Assembly (NCBI GenBank): GCA_002692325.1
Contig: NZJU01000016.1
Span: 1-30,846, forward strand
Source of the DNA: Candidatus Pelagibacter sp.
Lineage (GTDB): Bacteria; Pseudomonadota; Alphaproteobacteria; Pelagibacterales; Pelagibacteraceae
Reading direction: 5' to 3'
Length of the DNA: 30,846 nt
The position numbers were made by a program, and so were the translations under genes. Shown piece by piece: positions 23,402-30,846 of the stretch. Every line of letters begins with the position of its first letter. The stretch's first letter is position 1. The notes below the pieces were generated by a model. That model did not search any database, was not told where the DNA came from, and saw only the letters and a program-made list of their open reading frames with translations.

Positions 23402-24698
23402 CTTTGAGACCTCCAAATTTACTTTTACTCAATTGAATGTTCCCTCCGTGAGAATTAACAATATCCTCCACTATTGAAAGGCCAAGTCCCACGCTTGATT
23501 TATTGAGACTTCTACTTTTATCTAATCTAAAAAATGGTTTGAAAACATTTTTGTATTGATCTGGAGGAATTCCAGGTCCATCATCCTCAAATGTTATAAT
23601 CATTAAATTAGTAAAGGAATTTGTATTTACTATAACTTTTTCCCCATAATTTAGGCCATTCAGAATTACATTTTCAAAACATCTCTTTAGAGAATTTGGT
23701 CTTCCATGCAAATACAAATCTTGATTTTTGTTAATAATTAATTTTTCGTCATTAATATTTAATCGAATTTTGTCTAATAAATTGGAAACATTTACCTTAA
23801 CAGTTTCTTCTGTTGATTGTGTTTTTGAAAATTCCAAATAATCATTAAGCATTTTTTCCATTTCGTCCACATCATTGGACATGCTTTTAGAAACTTCTTT
23901 TTGATTAAGCATAGCTATTTGTAATTTTAATCTTGTTAATGGAGTCCTAAGATCATGACTAATTCCAGACAGCATCTCGGATCTTTGATTGAGATGTCTA
24001 TTGATTCTTTTTGCCATCCTATCAAACTCATAAGAGGCTTTTCTTATTTCTAAGGCTCCTGATGTTTTAAATTCATTAACATAGTCTCCTTTTCCAAATT
24101 TTTCAGCCGCTTTTGCCAGTTTTACAATTGGTTTTGTTTGATTTTTCAAAAAAAGAATCGCGATTAAAATTAAAATAATCGAGGGAACAGTAAGCCAAAG
24201 AATAAACAATCTTACTGAAGAAGTTGCTATTTTTTCCCTGGGAAAAAAAAACTGCAAAACTTTATCATCTGACCTAATTTTGACTTCAACAACGTCTAAA
24301 TAGTCTGATGTATTAAACCAATAATTTTCACTCCCGAAAGTAGATTTAAGTTCCCGCCTTAAAGATCTATCCATCGGACTAAATTTTCTCTCAAAAGAGT
24401 TATCAAAACGTTTTTCATTTATTATATTTATTACAAAGTCACTATTGTTTTTATATATATTGGAAATATATTCTATCTGGCTTTTATCAGTATCTTTGTA
24501 AACATCAACTAATGTTTTAATTTCGCTTACTAAAGATCTTGTCATACCTTTATTTGCCTTGATCCAAATACTATCAAAAAAAACTACCGATACAATGAGT
24601 TGTAATATAATTATTGGGGCGGCAACAATAATTAAAGACCTATAAAATAAACTTTTAGGTAAAATAATTTTTACAAATTTAGTCAATCCAGATAACAT
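23379..24698 (-). CDS. envZ: EnvZ-like membrane sensor histidine kinase
   Basis: A 439-residue inner-membrane sensor. The first membrane helix is at about 20-42, followed by a 120-residue periplasmic domain, a second helix at about 163-184 and a HAMP linker. The dimerisation H-box SGISHDLRTPLTRLK has the phospho-acceptor H248. The catalytic domain has the N-box CFENVILNGLNYGE, G1 DDGPGIP and G2 SVGLGLSIV. H-box and short periplasmic domain resemble EnvZ. The signal is unknown. It overlaps the response-regulator gene by 20 bp, so the two are almost certainly a cognate pair. The gene symbol denotes similarity and not proven osmosensing. Confidence 0.9.
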   Translation of the reverse strand: MLSGLTKFVKIILPKSLFYRSLIIVAAPIIILQLIVSVVFFDSIWIKANKGMTRSLVSEIKTLVDVYKDTDKSQIEYISNIYKNNSDFVINIINEKRFDNSFERKFSPMDRSLRRELKSTFGSENYWFNTSDYLDVVEVKIRSDDKVLQFFFPREKIATSSVRLFILWLTVPSIILILIAILFLKNQTKPIVKLAKAAEKFGKGDYVNEFKTSGALEIRKASYEFDRMAKRINRHLNQRSEMLSGISHDLRTPLTRLKLQIAMLNQKEVSKSMSNDVDEMEKMLNDYLEFSKTQSTEETVKVNVSNLLDKIRLNINDEKLIINKNQDLYLHGRPNSLKRCFENVILNGLNYGEKVIVNTNSFTNLMIITFEDDGPGIPPDQYKNVFKPFFRLDKSRSLNKSSVGLGLSIVEDIVNSHGGNIQLSKSKFGGLKVRISLPF

Positions 24699-25356
24699 AA
24701 CCAGTACCTCTTATTGTTTGTAAATATTTTGGTTTTTTTGGATCGCTCTCAATTTTTTGTCTTAATCTTGTAATCATAACATCAATTGATCTCTCATTAT
24801 TAATACCAGAAATCTTAATCATCTCATCTCTTGAAAAGGTTTTACCTGGATTACCTAACATTTCTAACAGAACTTTTTTTTCTTTTGAATTAATTTTAAA
24901 AATATTTTTATCAAAATTAATTTTTAGTCTATTCAAATCAATTAGAGTCTTTCCTAGTTTGTAAATCTTATTTATATCAGCTTTTCGACTTTTCTTAATG
25001 ATATTTTTTATTCTTAATAAAAGTTCTTTAGGTTCAAAAGGTTTTCCCAAGTAATCGTCTGCCCCGAATTCTAATCCTTTAATTCTATTTTCCACTTCTC
25101 CCTTAGCAGTAAGTAAGATGATTGGTATCTCAATTCTTTTTCTTATTTCTTTGGTAAGATCAAAGCCACTTTTTCCTGGCATCATCACATCCAGTACTAT
25201 TAAATCAAATTTGAACATTTCAATTTTTTTGGCTGCTTCTTCAGCATTTCTAGCAGAAGATGTTATAAAATTATTATCTTCAAGATAATCTTTTAATAGA
25301 TCTCTTATTCGATCGTCGTCGTCTACTACTAATATATGTTTAGAATTATTTTCCAT
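24679..25356 (-). CDS. petR: OmpR-family response regulator, PetR-like
   Basis: A 225-residue DNA-binding regulator. The receiver domain has the acidic pocket D12-D13, the phospho-acceptor D56 in VLDVMMPGKSG, the TAK motif at LLTAKGE and GADDYLGKPF. The C-terminal winged helix (about 128-225) ends in RSIDVMITRLRQKIE and LQTIRGTGYVIW, classical OmpR/PhoB type. The gene pair MarR-OmpR next to ilvE matches the petP-petR arrangement needed for petABC expression in Rhodobacter capsulatus (established there); extension to this organism is inference. It overlaps marR by 11 bp and the kinase gene by 20 bp. Confidence 0.85.
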   Translation of the reverse strand: MENNSKHILVVDDDDRIRDLLKDYLEDNNFITSSARNAEEAAKKIEMFKFDLIVLDVMMPGKSGFDLTKEIRKRIEIPIILLTAKGEVENRIKGLEFGADDYLGKPFEPKELLLRIKNIIKKSRKADINKIYKLGKTLIDLNRLKINFDKNIFKINSKEKKVLLEMLGNPGKTFSRDEMIKISGINNERSIDVMITRLRQKIESDPKKPKYLQTIRGTGYVIWID

Positions 25357-25786
25357 TTATAATTTTTTTTAGTACATCTTTAAATTTTATGACTGATTCT
25401 GGCTCAGAATTTCTTAACGCATTAAATATTCGTTTTTTTTGTGAGTTATAAACCGAATTAAAAAAAATTTTTCCACCTTTGTCTAAATATAAGTTTTTTT
25501 TTCTAGTATCTTTTCTATTCTTTATCTGTTTTATCATCTTAGACTTTATTAGATCTCTTAATACTCGATTGAGGCTTTGTTTTGTCACTTTTAGTTTGAA
25601 TATTAGTTCACTAAGACTAATTCCCGGATTGCTCTCTATGAGATTTAGAGCTCTTAAGTGGGCAGGGCCAAATAATTTTTTTGTTAAGATTTCCTTTGGA
25701 TCAGAAAAGGTTTCTCTATAAGCATAGTACAATAGCTGAATGAAATCTTTAATTTGCTCGTCTTTTAAATATAGAAGATCTTTCAT
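25346..25786 (-). CDS. petP: MarR-family transcriptional regulator, PetP-like
   Basis: A 146-residue winged-helix dimer protein. N-terminal helices (QIKDFIQLLYYAYRETF) form the dimer interface. The helix-turn-helix region is PGISLSELIFKLKVTKQSLNRVLRDLIKSKMI (about 55-86), and the wing NRKDTRKKNLYLDKGGK is rich in basic residues. The tail is a coiled helix. It is the first gene of a three-gene operon with the OmpR-type regulator and the kinase, each overlapping the next. A candidate operator lies just upstream of its own ATG. The PetP equivalence rests on gene order and family, not on alignment. Confidence 0.8.
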   Translation of the reverse strand: MKDLLYLKDEQIKDFIQLLYYAYRETFSDPKEILTKKLFGPAHLRALNLIESNPGISLSELIFKLKVTKQSLNRVLRDLIKSKMIKQIKNRKDTRKKNLYLDKGGKIFFNSVYNSQKKRIFNALRNSEPESVIKFKDVLKKIINGK

Positions 25787-25865
25787 ATTAGTCAGTTATA
25801 TTGACTTATATTATTAACAAATATACTTTTTTGTAAGCAAAAAAATAGATATATTAATTTTTTTT
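25787..25865. promoter_or_regulatory. Divergent marR/ilvE control region with MarR-like dyad and ilvE promoter
   Basis: An inverted repeat AGTCA-N7-TGACT occupies 25790-25806, four bases upstream of the marR ATG. Its right arm is part of a good -35 box for ilvE, TTGACT (25801-25806), followed after 15 bp by TATACT (25822-25827) as -10. A regulator on the dyad would therefore block marR translation or transcription and the ilvE promoter together. The size fits MarR-type sites. The boxes are seen directly; regulator identity is inferred. Confidence 0.42.
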
Positions 25866-26753
25866 ATGGAAAATATACCCTACGACAAAAGAAAAGGTAA
25901 AATTTGGTTTAATGGAGAAACTCTCGCTTGGGAAAACGCGAAAATTCACGTACTAAACCACGGATTACATTATGCAAGTTGCGTATTCGAGGGTGAAAGA
26001 GTTTATGACGGTGAAATTTTTAAACTAGCTGAACACACAGAGCGATTATTTTACTCAGCTAAACGAATGGGCATTAAAGTTCCTTATTCTCAAACAGAAA
26101 TTAATGATGCTTGTAACAGCATTATAAATATCCAGAAAGTTAGGAATGGTTATGTTCGTCCTGTTATATGGAGAGGTAGTGAGATGATGGCTATTTCTGC
26201 TCAAAAAAATAAAATCAATGTTGCTGTGGCTGCGTGGGAGTGGGGATCTTATTTTGATCCGAAATTAAAACTTAAAGGTATAAAATTAAATATATCTTCA
26301 TGGCGAAGACCTAATCCCAACTCTGTTCCTTGGGATACTAAAGCGGCAGGATTATATATGATTTGTACACTATCAAAGCATGAAGCGGAAAGTAAAGGTT
26401 TTACAGACTCGCTAATGTTAGATCACGAGGGCAATGTTGCTGAAGCAACTGGAGCGAATATTTTTTTTAAAACAAATAATAACGAGATACACACCCCGAT
26501 CCCTGATTCATTTTTGGACGGAATAACTAGAAGAGAAGTGATTAAGATAGCAAAAAATAAAGGCATAAAAGTAATAGAAAAAAAAATCAAGCCTGAAAAT
26601 ATGAAAAATTACATTGGATGTTTTTTGACAGGAACAGCTGCAGAAATAACTCCGGTTTCTCAGATTGATAATTTTGATTTTAAGATATGTAGTTTAATTA
26701 AAGACTTGACTGACAGTTATCAAGCTTTGGTAAGAAAAAAAAACGCGGCTTAG
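25866..26753 (+). CDS. ilvE: Branched-chain amino acid aminotransferase
   Basis: IlvE is a PLP enzyme that interconverts Leu, Ile and Val with their 2-keto acids. The 295-residue fold-type IV protein has IWFNGETLAWENAKIHVLNHGLHYASCVFEGERVYDG at the N terminus, R99 in GYVRPVIWRG, the PLP-lysine K159 in PWDTKAAGLYMIC, and the C-terminal GNVAEATGANIFF, then GITRREVI and LTGTAAEITPVSQID. All are canonical. It is divergent from the marR operon, and its TAG stop overlaps the converging methyltransferase stop by 4 bp. Confidence 0.96.
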   Translation: MENIPYDKRKGKIWFNGETLAWENAKIHVLNHGLHYASCVFEGERVYDGEIFKLAEHTERLFYSAKRMGIKVPYSQTEINDACNSIINIQKVRNGYVRPVIWRGSEMMAISAQKNKINVAVAAWEWGSYFDPKLKLKGIKLNISSWRRPNPNSVPWDTKAAGLYMICTLSKHEAESKGFTDSLMLDHEGNVAEATGANIFFKTNNNEIHTPIPDSFLDGITRREVIKIAKNKGIKVIEKKIKPENMKNYIGCFLTGTAAEITPVSQIDNFDFKICSLIKDLTDSYQALVRKKNAA

Positions 26754-27496
26754 ATTTTTTTACCAACAATAAGAACTGACCAAGCAAAGTTTCTAAAAAA
26801 TTTAAACTTAAATAGAATTTGATCTAAATTTTTCAATATAAAAAAAAATTTAGATGTAGATGTGTTCTTGTAAAAAGGATAAAAAATGAGAGTTAAAAAT
26901 CCATAATATCTTATTTTAAGCTCAGCAAAATGATTCTTAATAAAAACAAAATCTTTCTTTGTAAATGGGTGTTCATCCTTAGATCTAGATTTAGGAGTCA
27001 TTTTTCTATACAAATTAATCAGTGGATTAGTGCCTAAAGGTTCCACAAAAATAATTTTTCCGTTTTTTTTTAATACTCTTGCAATTTCTTTTATTGCTAG
27101 GTTAAGTTTAAGATGATGTAAAACTCCAGTTCCATAAACAATTTCGAAACTGTCACTTCCTAAAGATAAATCTTCACAATTATCTAGTATAAACTCCACC
27201 ATTTGAGTATCATTTGATTTTATTCTCTGTCTGGCTTTTTCAAGAGAGACTTCAGAAATATCAACTCCAGTGATTTTTTTGGGTAAAAATTTTAAATATT
27301 TTTCTGTGCTTAAACCAATACCACAACCAAAATCTAAAATATTTTTATCTTTACAATTATTTTTTATTTCATAATCAAAATCATTAAACATATTGGCAAG
27401 AGCTTTATAAAATCTATTTTCAAATCTTTCACCTTTTCCTTTATGAAGATTGTCGTGAAATTTTTTCTCTCTTATATTTTCTTGGCTTAATTGCAT
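26750..27496 (-). CDS. Class I SAM-dependent methyltransferase, substrate unknown
   Basis: A 248-residue methyltransferase. The AdoMet-binding motif NILDFGCGIGLSTEKYL (about 49-65) is followed by the acidic strand end GVDISEVSLEKARQR, the EDLSLGSDSFEIVYGTGVLHHL motif, and KEIARVLKKNGKIIFVEPLG, typical of the methyltransferase 11/25 group. The last 60 residues are aromatic and hydrophobic, possibly a membrane-contact region. The gene begins one base after pgsA, so it shares an operon with lipid and repair genes. A lipid, quinone or small-molecule target is possible; nothing in the sequence decides it. Confidence 0.85.
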   Translation of the reverse strand: MQLSQENIREKKFHDNLHKGKGERFENRFYKALANMFNDFDYEIKNNCKDKNILDFGCGIGLSTEKYLKFLPKKITGVDISEVSLEKARQRIKSNDTQMVEFILDNCEDLSLGSDSFEIVYGTGVLHHLKLNLAIKEIARVLKKNGKIIFVEPLGTNPLINLYRKMTPKSRSKDEHPFTKKDFVFIKNHFAELKIRYYGFLTLIFYPFYKNTSTSKFFFILKNLDQILFKFKFFRNFAWSVLIVGKKI

Positions 27497-27497
27497 G

Positions 27498-28082
27498 TTA
27501 TTTTTTCCTGTCCTTATTTAATGCGTGGTCTATACCTTTTATCAAATAGTCATAACCAGTATACAAAGTTAAAAAAGCTGAAAACCACAGTAAAATAATA
27601 CCTACGGTCTGCGCATTATAATCCTCAAAATTGATAATTTTATTCCCACTTTCTCCTGTTAATAAAATGGCAATAGATAACATTTGTATAAAAGTTTTAA
27701 GCTTAGCAAGACTAGAAACAGGCATGTTAATGCTTACTTTTGCCAAAAATTCTCTTAACCCTGAAATAAGAATTTCTCTAGTAAGAATAATTATAGCCGC
27801 TATTACCTCATAATTTTTTATTGTACCATTCATCACTAATAATATTAATGCTGCAGAGACTAAAATTTTATCTGCTATCGGATCTAGTAATTCACCTAAC
27901 TTTGACTCTTCTTTGTACAACCGAGCCAGAAGACCATCTAAAAAATCTGTAAAACTCGCAATTACAAAAAGGAAAAATGGTATTAGATCTCCAAAGAAAC
28001 CTGGTAAGTAAAATGATAACACAAAAATAGGAACAATAATAATTCTGCCTATAGTCAATATATTTGGAATTTTGATATTCAT
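27498..28082 (-). CDS. pgsA: CDP-diacylglycerol-glycerol-3-phosphate 3-phosphatidyltransferase
   Basis: PgsA makes phosphatidylglycerol phosphate from CDP-diacylglycerol at the inner membrane. The 194-residue protein has several hydrophobic helices and the full CDP-alcohol phosphotransferase motif: D46, D49-G50, A53-R54, G63, D67 and D71 in the order D-x2-DG-x2-AR-x8-G-x3-D-x3-D. The N terminus NIPNILTIGR-like (KIPNILTIGRIIIVPIF) is typical. It follows uvrC by 2 bp; uvrC-pgsA linkage is common in proteobacteria. Its product pathway supplies the lipid donor used by Lgt. Confidence 0.96.
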   Translation of the reverse strand: MNIKIPNILTIGRIIIVPIFVLSFYLPGFFGDLIPFFLFVIASFTDFLDGLLARLYKEESKLGELLDPIADKILVSAALILLVMNGTIKNYEVIAAIIILTREILISGLREFLAKVSINMPVSSLAKLKTFIQMLSIAILLTGESGNKIINFEDYNAQTVGIILLWFSAFLTLYTGYDYLIKGIDHALNKDRKK

Positions 28083-28084
28083 AA

Positions 28085-29923
28085 TTATTCGTGGAAATAG
28101 TTATATATTTTATTTGCCATACTGTCCTCTATGCCTTCTACTGACTTAAGATCATCTAAACTTGCAGATTCTACTGATCTTGCTGAACCAAAGTGGTTCA
28201 ATAAAGCTCTTTTCCTCTGTTTACCAATTCCTTGAATTTGGTCAAGTAAGGATTTGCTTAAATTCTTTTTTCTTTTCGCTCTATGAGTGCTTATTGCAAA
28301 TCTATGAGCTTCGTCTCTTATTCTTTGAATAAAAAATAACAAAGGGTCGTTTCGATTTAAAATAAATTCCTTGTTCTGATGGTAAATTTTTTCTTCACCA
28401 GCATTTCTTCTTTTACCTTTCGCTACCGCTATTATTGGTAAGTCATGCAATCCAAGTTCATTTAAAACTTCTCGACTTACTGAGTATTGCCCTTTTCCTC
28501 CATCAATTATTATAAGATCTGGTAAAGATAAAGAGCCACTTTTCTCCTTTATTGCTTTAGAAAATCTTCTGAAAAGAACTTCTTTCATCATGCCATAATC
28601 ATCTCTTTTTATTTTTTCGTTTTTAATATTAAATTTACGATATCTTTTTTTAACAAATCCTTCGTTACTGAAACAAATCAACGAACCTACAGAATCTGTT
28701 CCTTGTATATGGCTGTTATCGTACACCTCAATTAAATCGATGTTATTGTTGATATTAAATTTTAAAGCTAATTGCTCAATTAAATTATTATTTTTATCTG
28801 ATTGTATTAATTTCTGTTTTAAAGACTGTCTTGCATTTTGTTCAGCAAGTTTTGAAATACTTAATTCATTTTTAGTTTTTGCAACCTTTATAAAAATTTC
28901 TTTATTGTCTTTTTGTGAAAACGTTTTCTCTAATAATATTTTGTCATTTACGTTAATATTAGTGATAATAAGTTTGGGAATAGTTTTATTTTCATAAAAC
29001 TGAGACAAAAAAGATGTTAGGATATCCTTCATTTCCTCGTCAGGATCATGTTTAGGATAAAATGCTTGATTGCCCCAATTTTGTTTTGATCTAAAAAAAA
29101 ATACTTGAACACACGTTTTGCCTGTTTCTTTGTATATGCTTATCACATCAGCCTCTGTTAAATTAGTTTGATTGATTTTTTGAGATGTTTGTATTTGTGT
29201 TAGAGCTTTAATTCTGTCTCTTGCAATAGCAGCTTTTTCATAATCAAGTTCTTTACTAGCTATTTCCATCTCTTCAGATAGATTTTTTTGAATTTTTCTG
29301 GATTTACCAGAAATAAAATCGATTGCTTCATCGACAGAAAATTTATAGTTACTCTCATTGATATGACCAACACATGGGCCTGAGCATCTCTTAATTTGAT
29401 ACAAAATACACGGTCTTTCTCTATTTTTAAAAACTGTATCATCACATACTCTTAAAAGAAAAATTTTTTGAAGTATTTTTATAGTCCAGTTTGCTGAACC
29501 GATTGATGCAAAAGGACCGAAATAATATCCAGTTTTTGATTTTTTTCCCCTTAATTTTGTGAGCTGAGGCCACTTATCCTTATTGCCAATATATATATAT
29601 GGAAACGATTTATCATCTCTTAATAAAATATTATATCGAGGTTTGTGTTTTTTAATTAAATTTGCCTCTAAAAGCAAAGCTTCACTCTCATTACTTGTAG
29701 TAGTGGTTTCAAGACCGTGTGTAAGTGAAAGCATTCTTTCTGTTCTAATAGGAAGATTTGAATCAGTAACGTAACTTTTCAATCTATTTGGTATATTCTT
29801 GGCTTTGCCGATGTAAAGTATTTCTCCAGTAGAACTAATCATTTTATAAATACCAGGATTTTTTGAGATAAGAGGTATCTTTTCCTTAATTACTTTTTTT
29901 CCTAATTCTAAACTATTACTCAT
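28085..29923 (-). CDS. uvrC: Excinuclease ABC subunit C
   Basis: UvrC makes both incisions in nucleotide excision repair. The 612-residue protein has the GIY-YIG nuclease domain ([18 protein letters not shown], 24-41), the cysteine-rich [17 protein letters not shown] segment, and the UvrB-binding UVR motif [18 protein letters not shown] (around 210-227). It also has the C-terminal RNase H-like nuclease with [16 protein letters not shown] and IIDGGKGQ, then tandem helix-hairpin-helix motifs near the end ([18 protein letters not shown] and [13 protein letters not shown]). The length is normal. It overlaps the folB end by 8 bp. Confidence 0.98.
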   Translation of the reverse strand: MSNSLELGKKVIKEKIPLISKNPGIYKMISSTGEILYIGKAKNIPNRLKSYVTDSNLPIRTERMLSLTHGLETTTTSNESEALLLEANLIKKHKPRYNILLRDDKSFPYIYIGNKDKWPQLTKLRGKKSKTGYYFGPFASIGSANWTIKILQKIFLLRVCDDTVFKNRERPCILYQIKRCSGPCVGHINESNYKFSVDEAIDFISGKSRKIQKNLSEEMEIASKELDYEKAAIARDRIKALTQIQTSQKINQTNLTEADVISIYKETGKTCVQVFFFRSKQNWGNQAFYPKHDPDEEMKDILTSFLSQFYENKTIPKLIITNINVNDKILLEKTFSQKDNKEIFIKVAKTKNELSISKLAEQNARQSLKQKLIQSDKNNNLIEQLALKFNINNNIDLIEVYDNSHIQGTDSVGSLICFSNEGFVKKRYRKFNIKNEKIKRDDYGMMKEVLFRRFSKAIKEKSGSLSLPDLIIIDGGKGQYSVSREVLNELGLHDLPIIAVAKGKRRNAGEEKIYHQNKEFILNRNDPLLFFIQRIRDEAHRFAISTHRAKRKKNLSKSLLDQIQGIGKQRKRALLNHFGSARSVESASLDDLKSVEGIEDSMANKIYNYFHE

Positions 29924-30314
29924 ATTTCGATTTGGAAACTTCTATTCCAACAGATTTTGTTATTTTAAGGATATCTAATTTTTCTAATCTTAAATTAATC
30001 TTTTTTACTAAGTTATTTTTGAATATAAAATCAAAAATATTTTCTGCTAGATCCTCAAGTAATTCAAAATGTTTTTTACTTGTAAGAAGACCTACATTTT
30101 TTACAACATCTTCATAATTTAGAATAGAAGATAAATCCTCATTATTCGGATGAACATGTGGATTTGTGATTATTTCAATATTAAATTTTACTCTTTGTTT
30201 CTTTTTTTTCTCAAAATTATGTATACCCACCGATATATTTAATATTAAATCTTTTATAATCACCTTTCTTTTATACCGAAACTTTTCTTTATTTTTAAAT
30301 TTTACAATTTTCAT
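29916..30314 (-). CDS. folB: Dihydroneopterin aldolase-family protein
   Basis: FolB cleaves 7,8-dihydroneopterin to 6-hydroxymethyl-dihydropterin and glycolaldehyde in folate synthesis. The 132-residue protein has [30 protein letters not shown], the NYEDVVKNV helix, [17 protein letters not shown] with the conserved glutamate, and an [10 protein letters not shown] end strand, all of the tunnelling-fold FolB/FolX type. FolX epimerase is an alternative, not excluded by motifs. The N terminus is about 12 residues longer than average and lysine-rich. Its ATG overlaps the SDR gene stop as ATGA, which suggests both act on pterins. Confidence 0.85.
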   Translation of the reverse strand: MKIVKFKNKEKFRYKRKVIIKDLILNISVGIHNFEKKKKQRVKFNIEIITNPHVHPNNEDLSSILNYEDVVKNVGLLTSKKHFELLEDLAENIFDFIFKNNLVKKINLRLEKLDILKITKSVGIEVSKSKYE

Positions 30315-30846
30315 TCTTTAACATTTATTATATCAGGAGTTAACCAAGCTAGTCTTTGGCCGCTATCAATATTGATATTTTGTCCTGTGATGTTATCATT
30401 ATTAATCAAAAATTTTACACCTAGGCAAATATTTTCTATTTTTACTTTTTTTTTGAGTAAAACTGATTTCCACTGTTTTTTAAAGTGTTTTTCGGACTGC
30501 CTTTTATTTTTTAATGTTGGCCCAGGAGAGATTGCGTTAACCCTAATATTTGGTGCTAATTTCATTGCTGAAACAACAGTAAGAGTAGATAACGAAACTT
30601 TGCTTAAAGTGTATGAAAAAAAATATGGAGTAAGTTTTTCTACTCTTTGATCTATAATATTAATAATGCAACCTTCAGAATCTTTAACTATTTTTTTAAA
30701 ATTCTGAATAAGCAATGAAGGAGCTTTTAAATTGATATTAACGTGTTTATCAAAACTTTTTACGCTAAAATTTATCAGGTCATCATTCTCAAACAAAGAC
30801 GCATTATTAATCAAACAGTCGATGCCCTTCATCTTTTTACTAGCTT
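30311..30846 (-). CDS. Short-chain dehydrogenase/reductase, possibly pteridine reductase-like (N terminus outside window)
   Basis: The visible part is about 178 residues, and the frame is open to the window edge. It has the structural NNAS motif, the catalytic YTLSK (Y-x3-K), the RVNAISPGPTL turn, and the C-terminal ITGQNINIDSGQRLAW. The Gly-rich cofactor motif TGxxxxxG must lie just beyond the window end. The GQ-N-I-x-D-S-G-Q-R/H-L ending resembles FolM/PTR1-type pteridine reductases, and the ATGA overlap with folB strengthens a folate or biopterin link. An unrelated SDR is still possible. The internal ATG at 30832 is not the true start. Confidence 0.82.
   Translation of the reverse strand, partial: ASKKMKGIDCLINNASLFENDDLINFSVKSFDKHVNINLKAPSLLIQNFKKIVKDSEGCIINIIDQRVEKLTPYFFSYTLSKVSLSTLTVVSAMKLAPNIRVNAISPGPTLKNKRQSEKHFKKQWKSVLLKKKVKIENICLGVKFLINNDNITGQNINIDSGQRLAWLTPDIINVKE

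Noticed and set aside
24679..24698. Kinase/regulator overlap as a frameshifted hybrid gene
   Set aside because: Both proteins have complete, separate domain sets and normal ends; a 20-bp overlap is ordinary in this genome.
1..30846. CRISPR, insertion sequences, prophage or defence genes
   Set aside because: No spaced direct repeats, transposase or integrase motifs were seen on either strand; every sizeable region is filled by core genes.

Overview
The window is a dense, strongly A+T-rich (by eye about 70 % A+T) stretch of chromosome that looks like a streamlined marine alphaproteobacterium of the SAR11/Pelagibacterales type. Supporting signs are the Lys/Asn/Ile-rich proteins, spacers of mostly 0-80 bp, frequent gene overlaps, an orphan CcrM-type GANTC methyltransferase, the petABC cytochrome bc1 operon, a PetP/PetR-like regulator pair, and alphaproteobacterial gene orders (dciA-dsbA-smc, udg-rnhB-ccrM, TPR-ispE, lgt-midA-pgeF, prs-rplY-pth-ychF). 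The taxon is inferred from content; no rRNA is present. No gene-free stretch exceeds about 120 bp. I see no insertion sequence, phage gene, CRISPR array or rRNA.

Layout. 1-4245 (minus): dciA, a DsbA-like thiol oxidoreductase, smc, atpI and the N-terminal part of atpB. 4240-6366 (plus): mutY, split by a one-base shift in a run of ten A, then a FAD monooxygenase. 6377-8790 (minus): udg, rnhB, ccrM. 8792-12719 (plus): a secreted TPR protein, ispE, tRNA-Gln(UUG) and the CCA-adding enzyme. 12716-14482 (minus): trmL, hemF, greA. 14567-17118 (plus): petA, petB, petC (complete bc1 complex). 17095-23106 (minus): lgt, midA-like, pgeF, prs, rplY, pth, ychF. 23156-23401 (plus): a small UbiK/BMFP-type protein. 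23379-25786 (minus): MarR regulator, OmpR-type regulator and EnvZ-like kinase. 25866-26753 (plus): ilvE. 26750-30846 (minus): an SDR reductase (cut by the window end), folB, uvrC, pgsA and an unassigned methyltransferase.

How they work together. The first 8.8 kb is rich in genome-maintenance functions: replicative helicase loading (DciA), chromosome organisation (SMC), base excision repair (MutY, UDG), RNase HII and cell-cycle DNA methylation (CcrM). The middle carries respiratory-chain assembly and translation accessories. The last third joins membrane lipid and lipoprotein synthesis, a sensory operon, branched-chain amino acid transamination, nucleotide excision repair and folate synthesis.

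No wholly new system could be established. The items most worth a second look are: an SMC that appears to have lost its hinge; the mutY frameshift at an A10 run; a ccrM leader in which two GANTC sites form the two arms of a perfect dyad with a Shine-Dalgarno-like AAGG in the loop; a family 4-like UDG without enough cysteines for an iron-sulfur cluster; a PetP/PetR-like pair with a kinase in the same operon; and gene junctions with no room for promoters or terminators.
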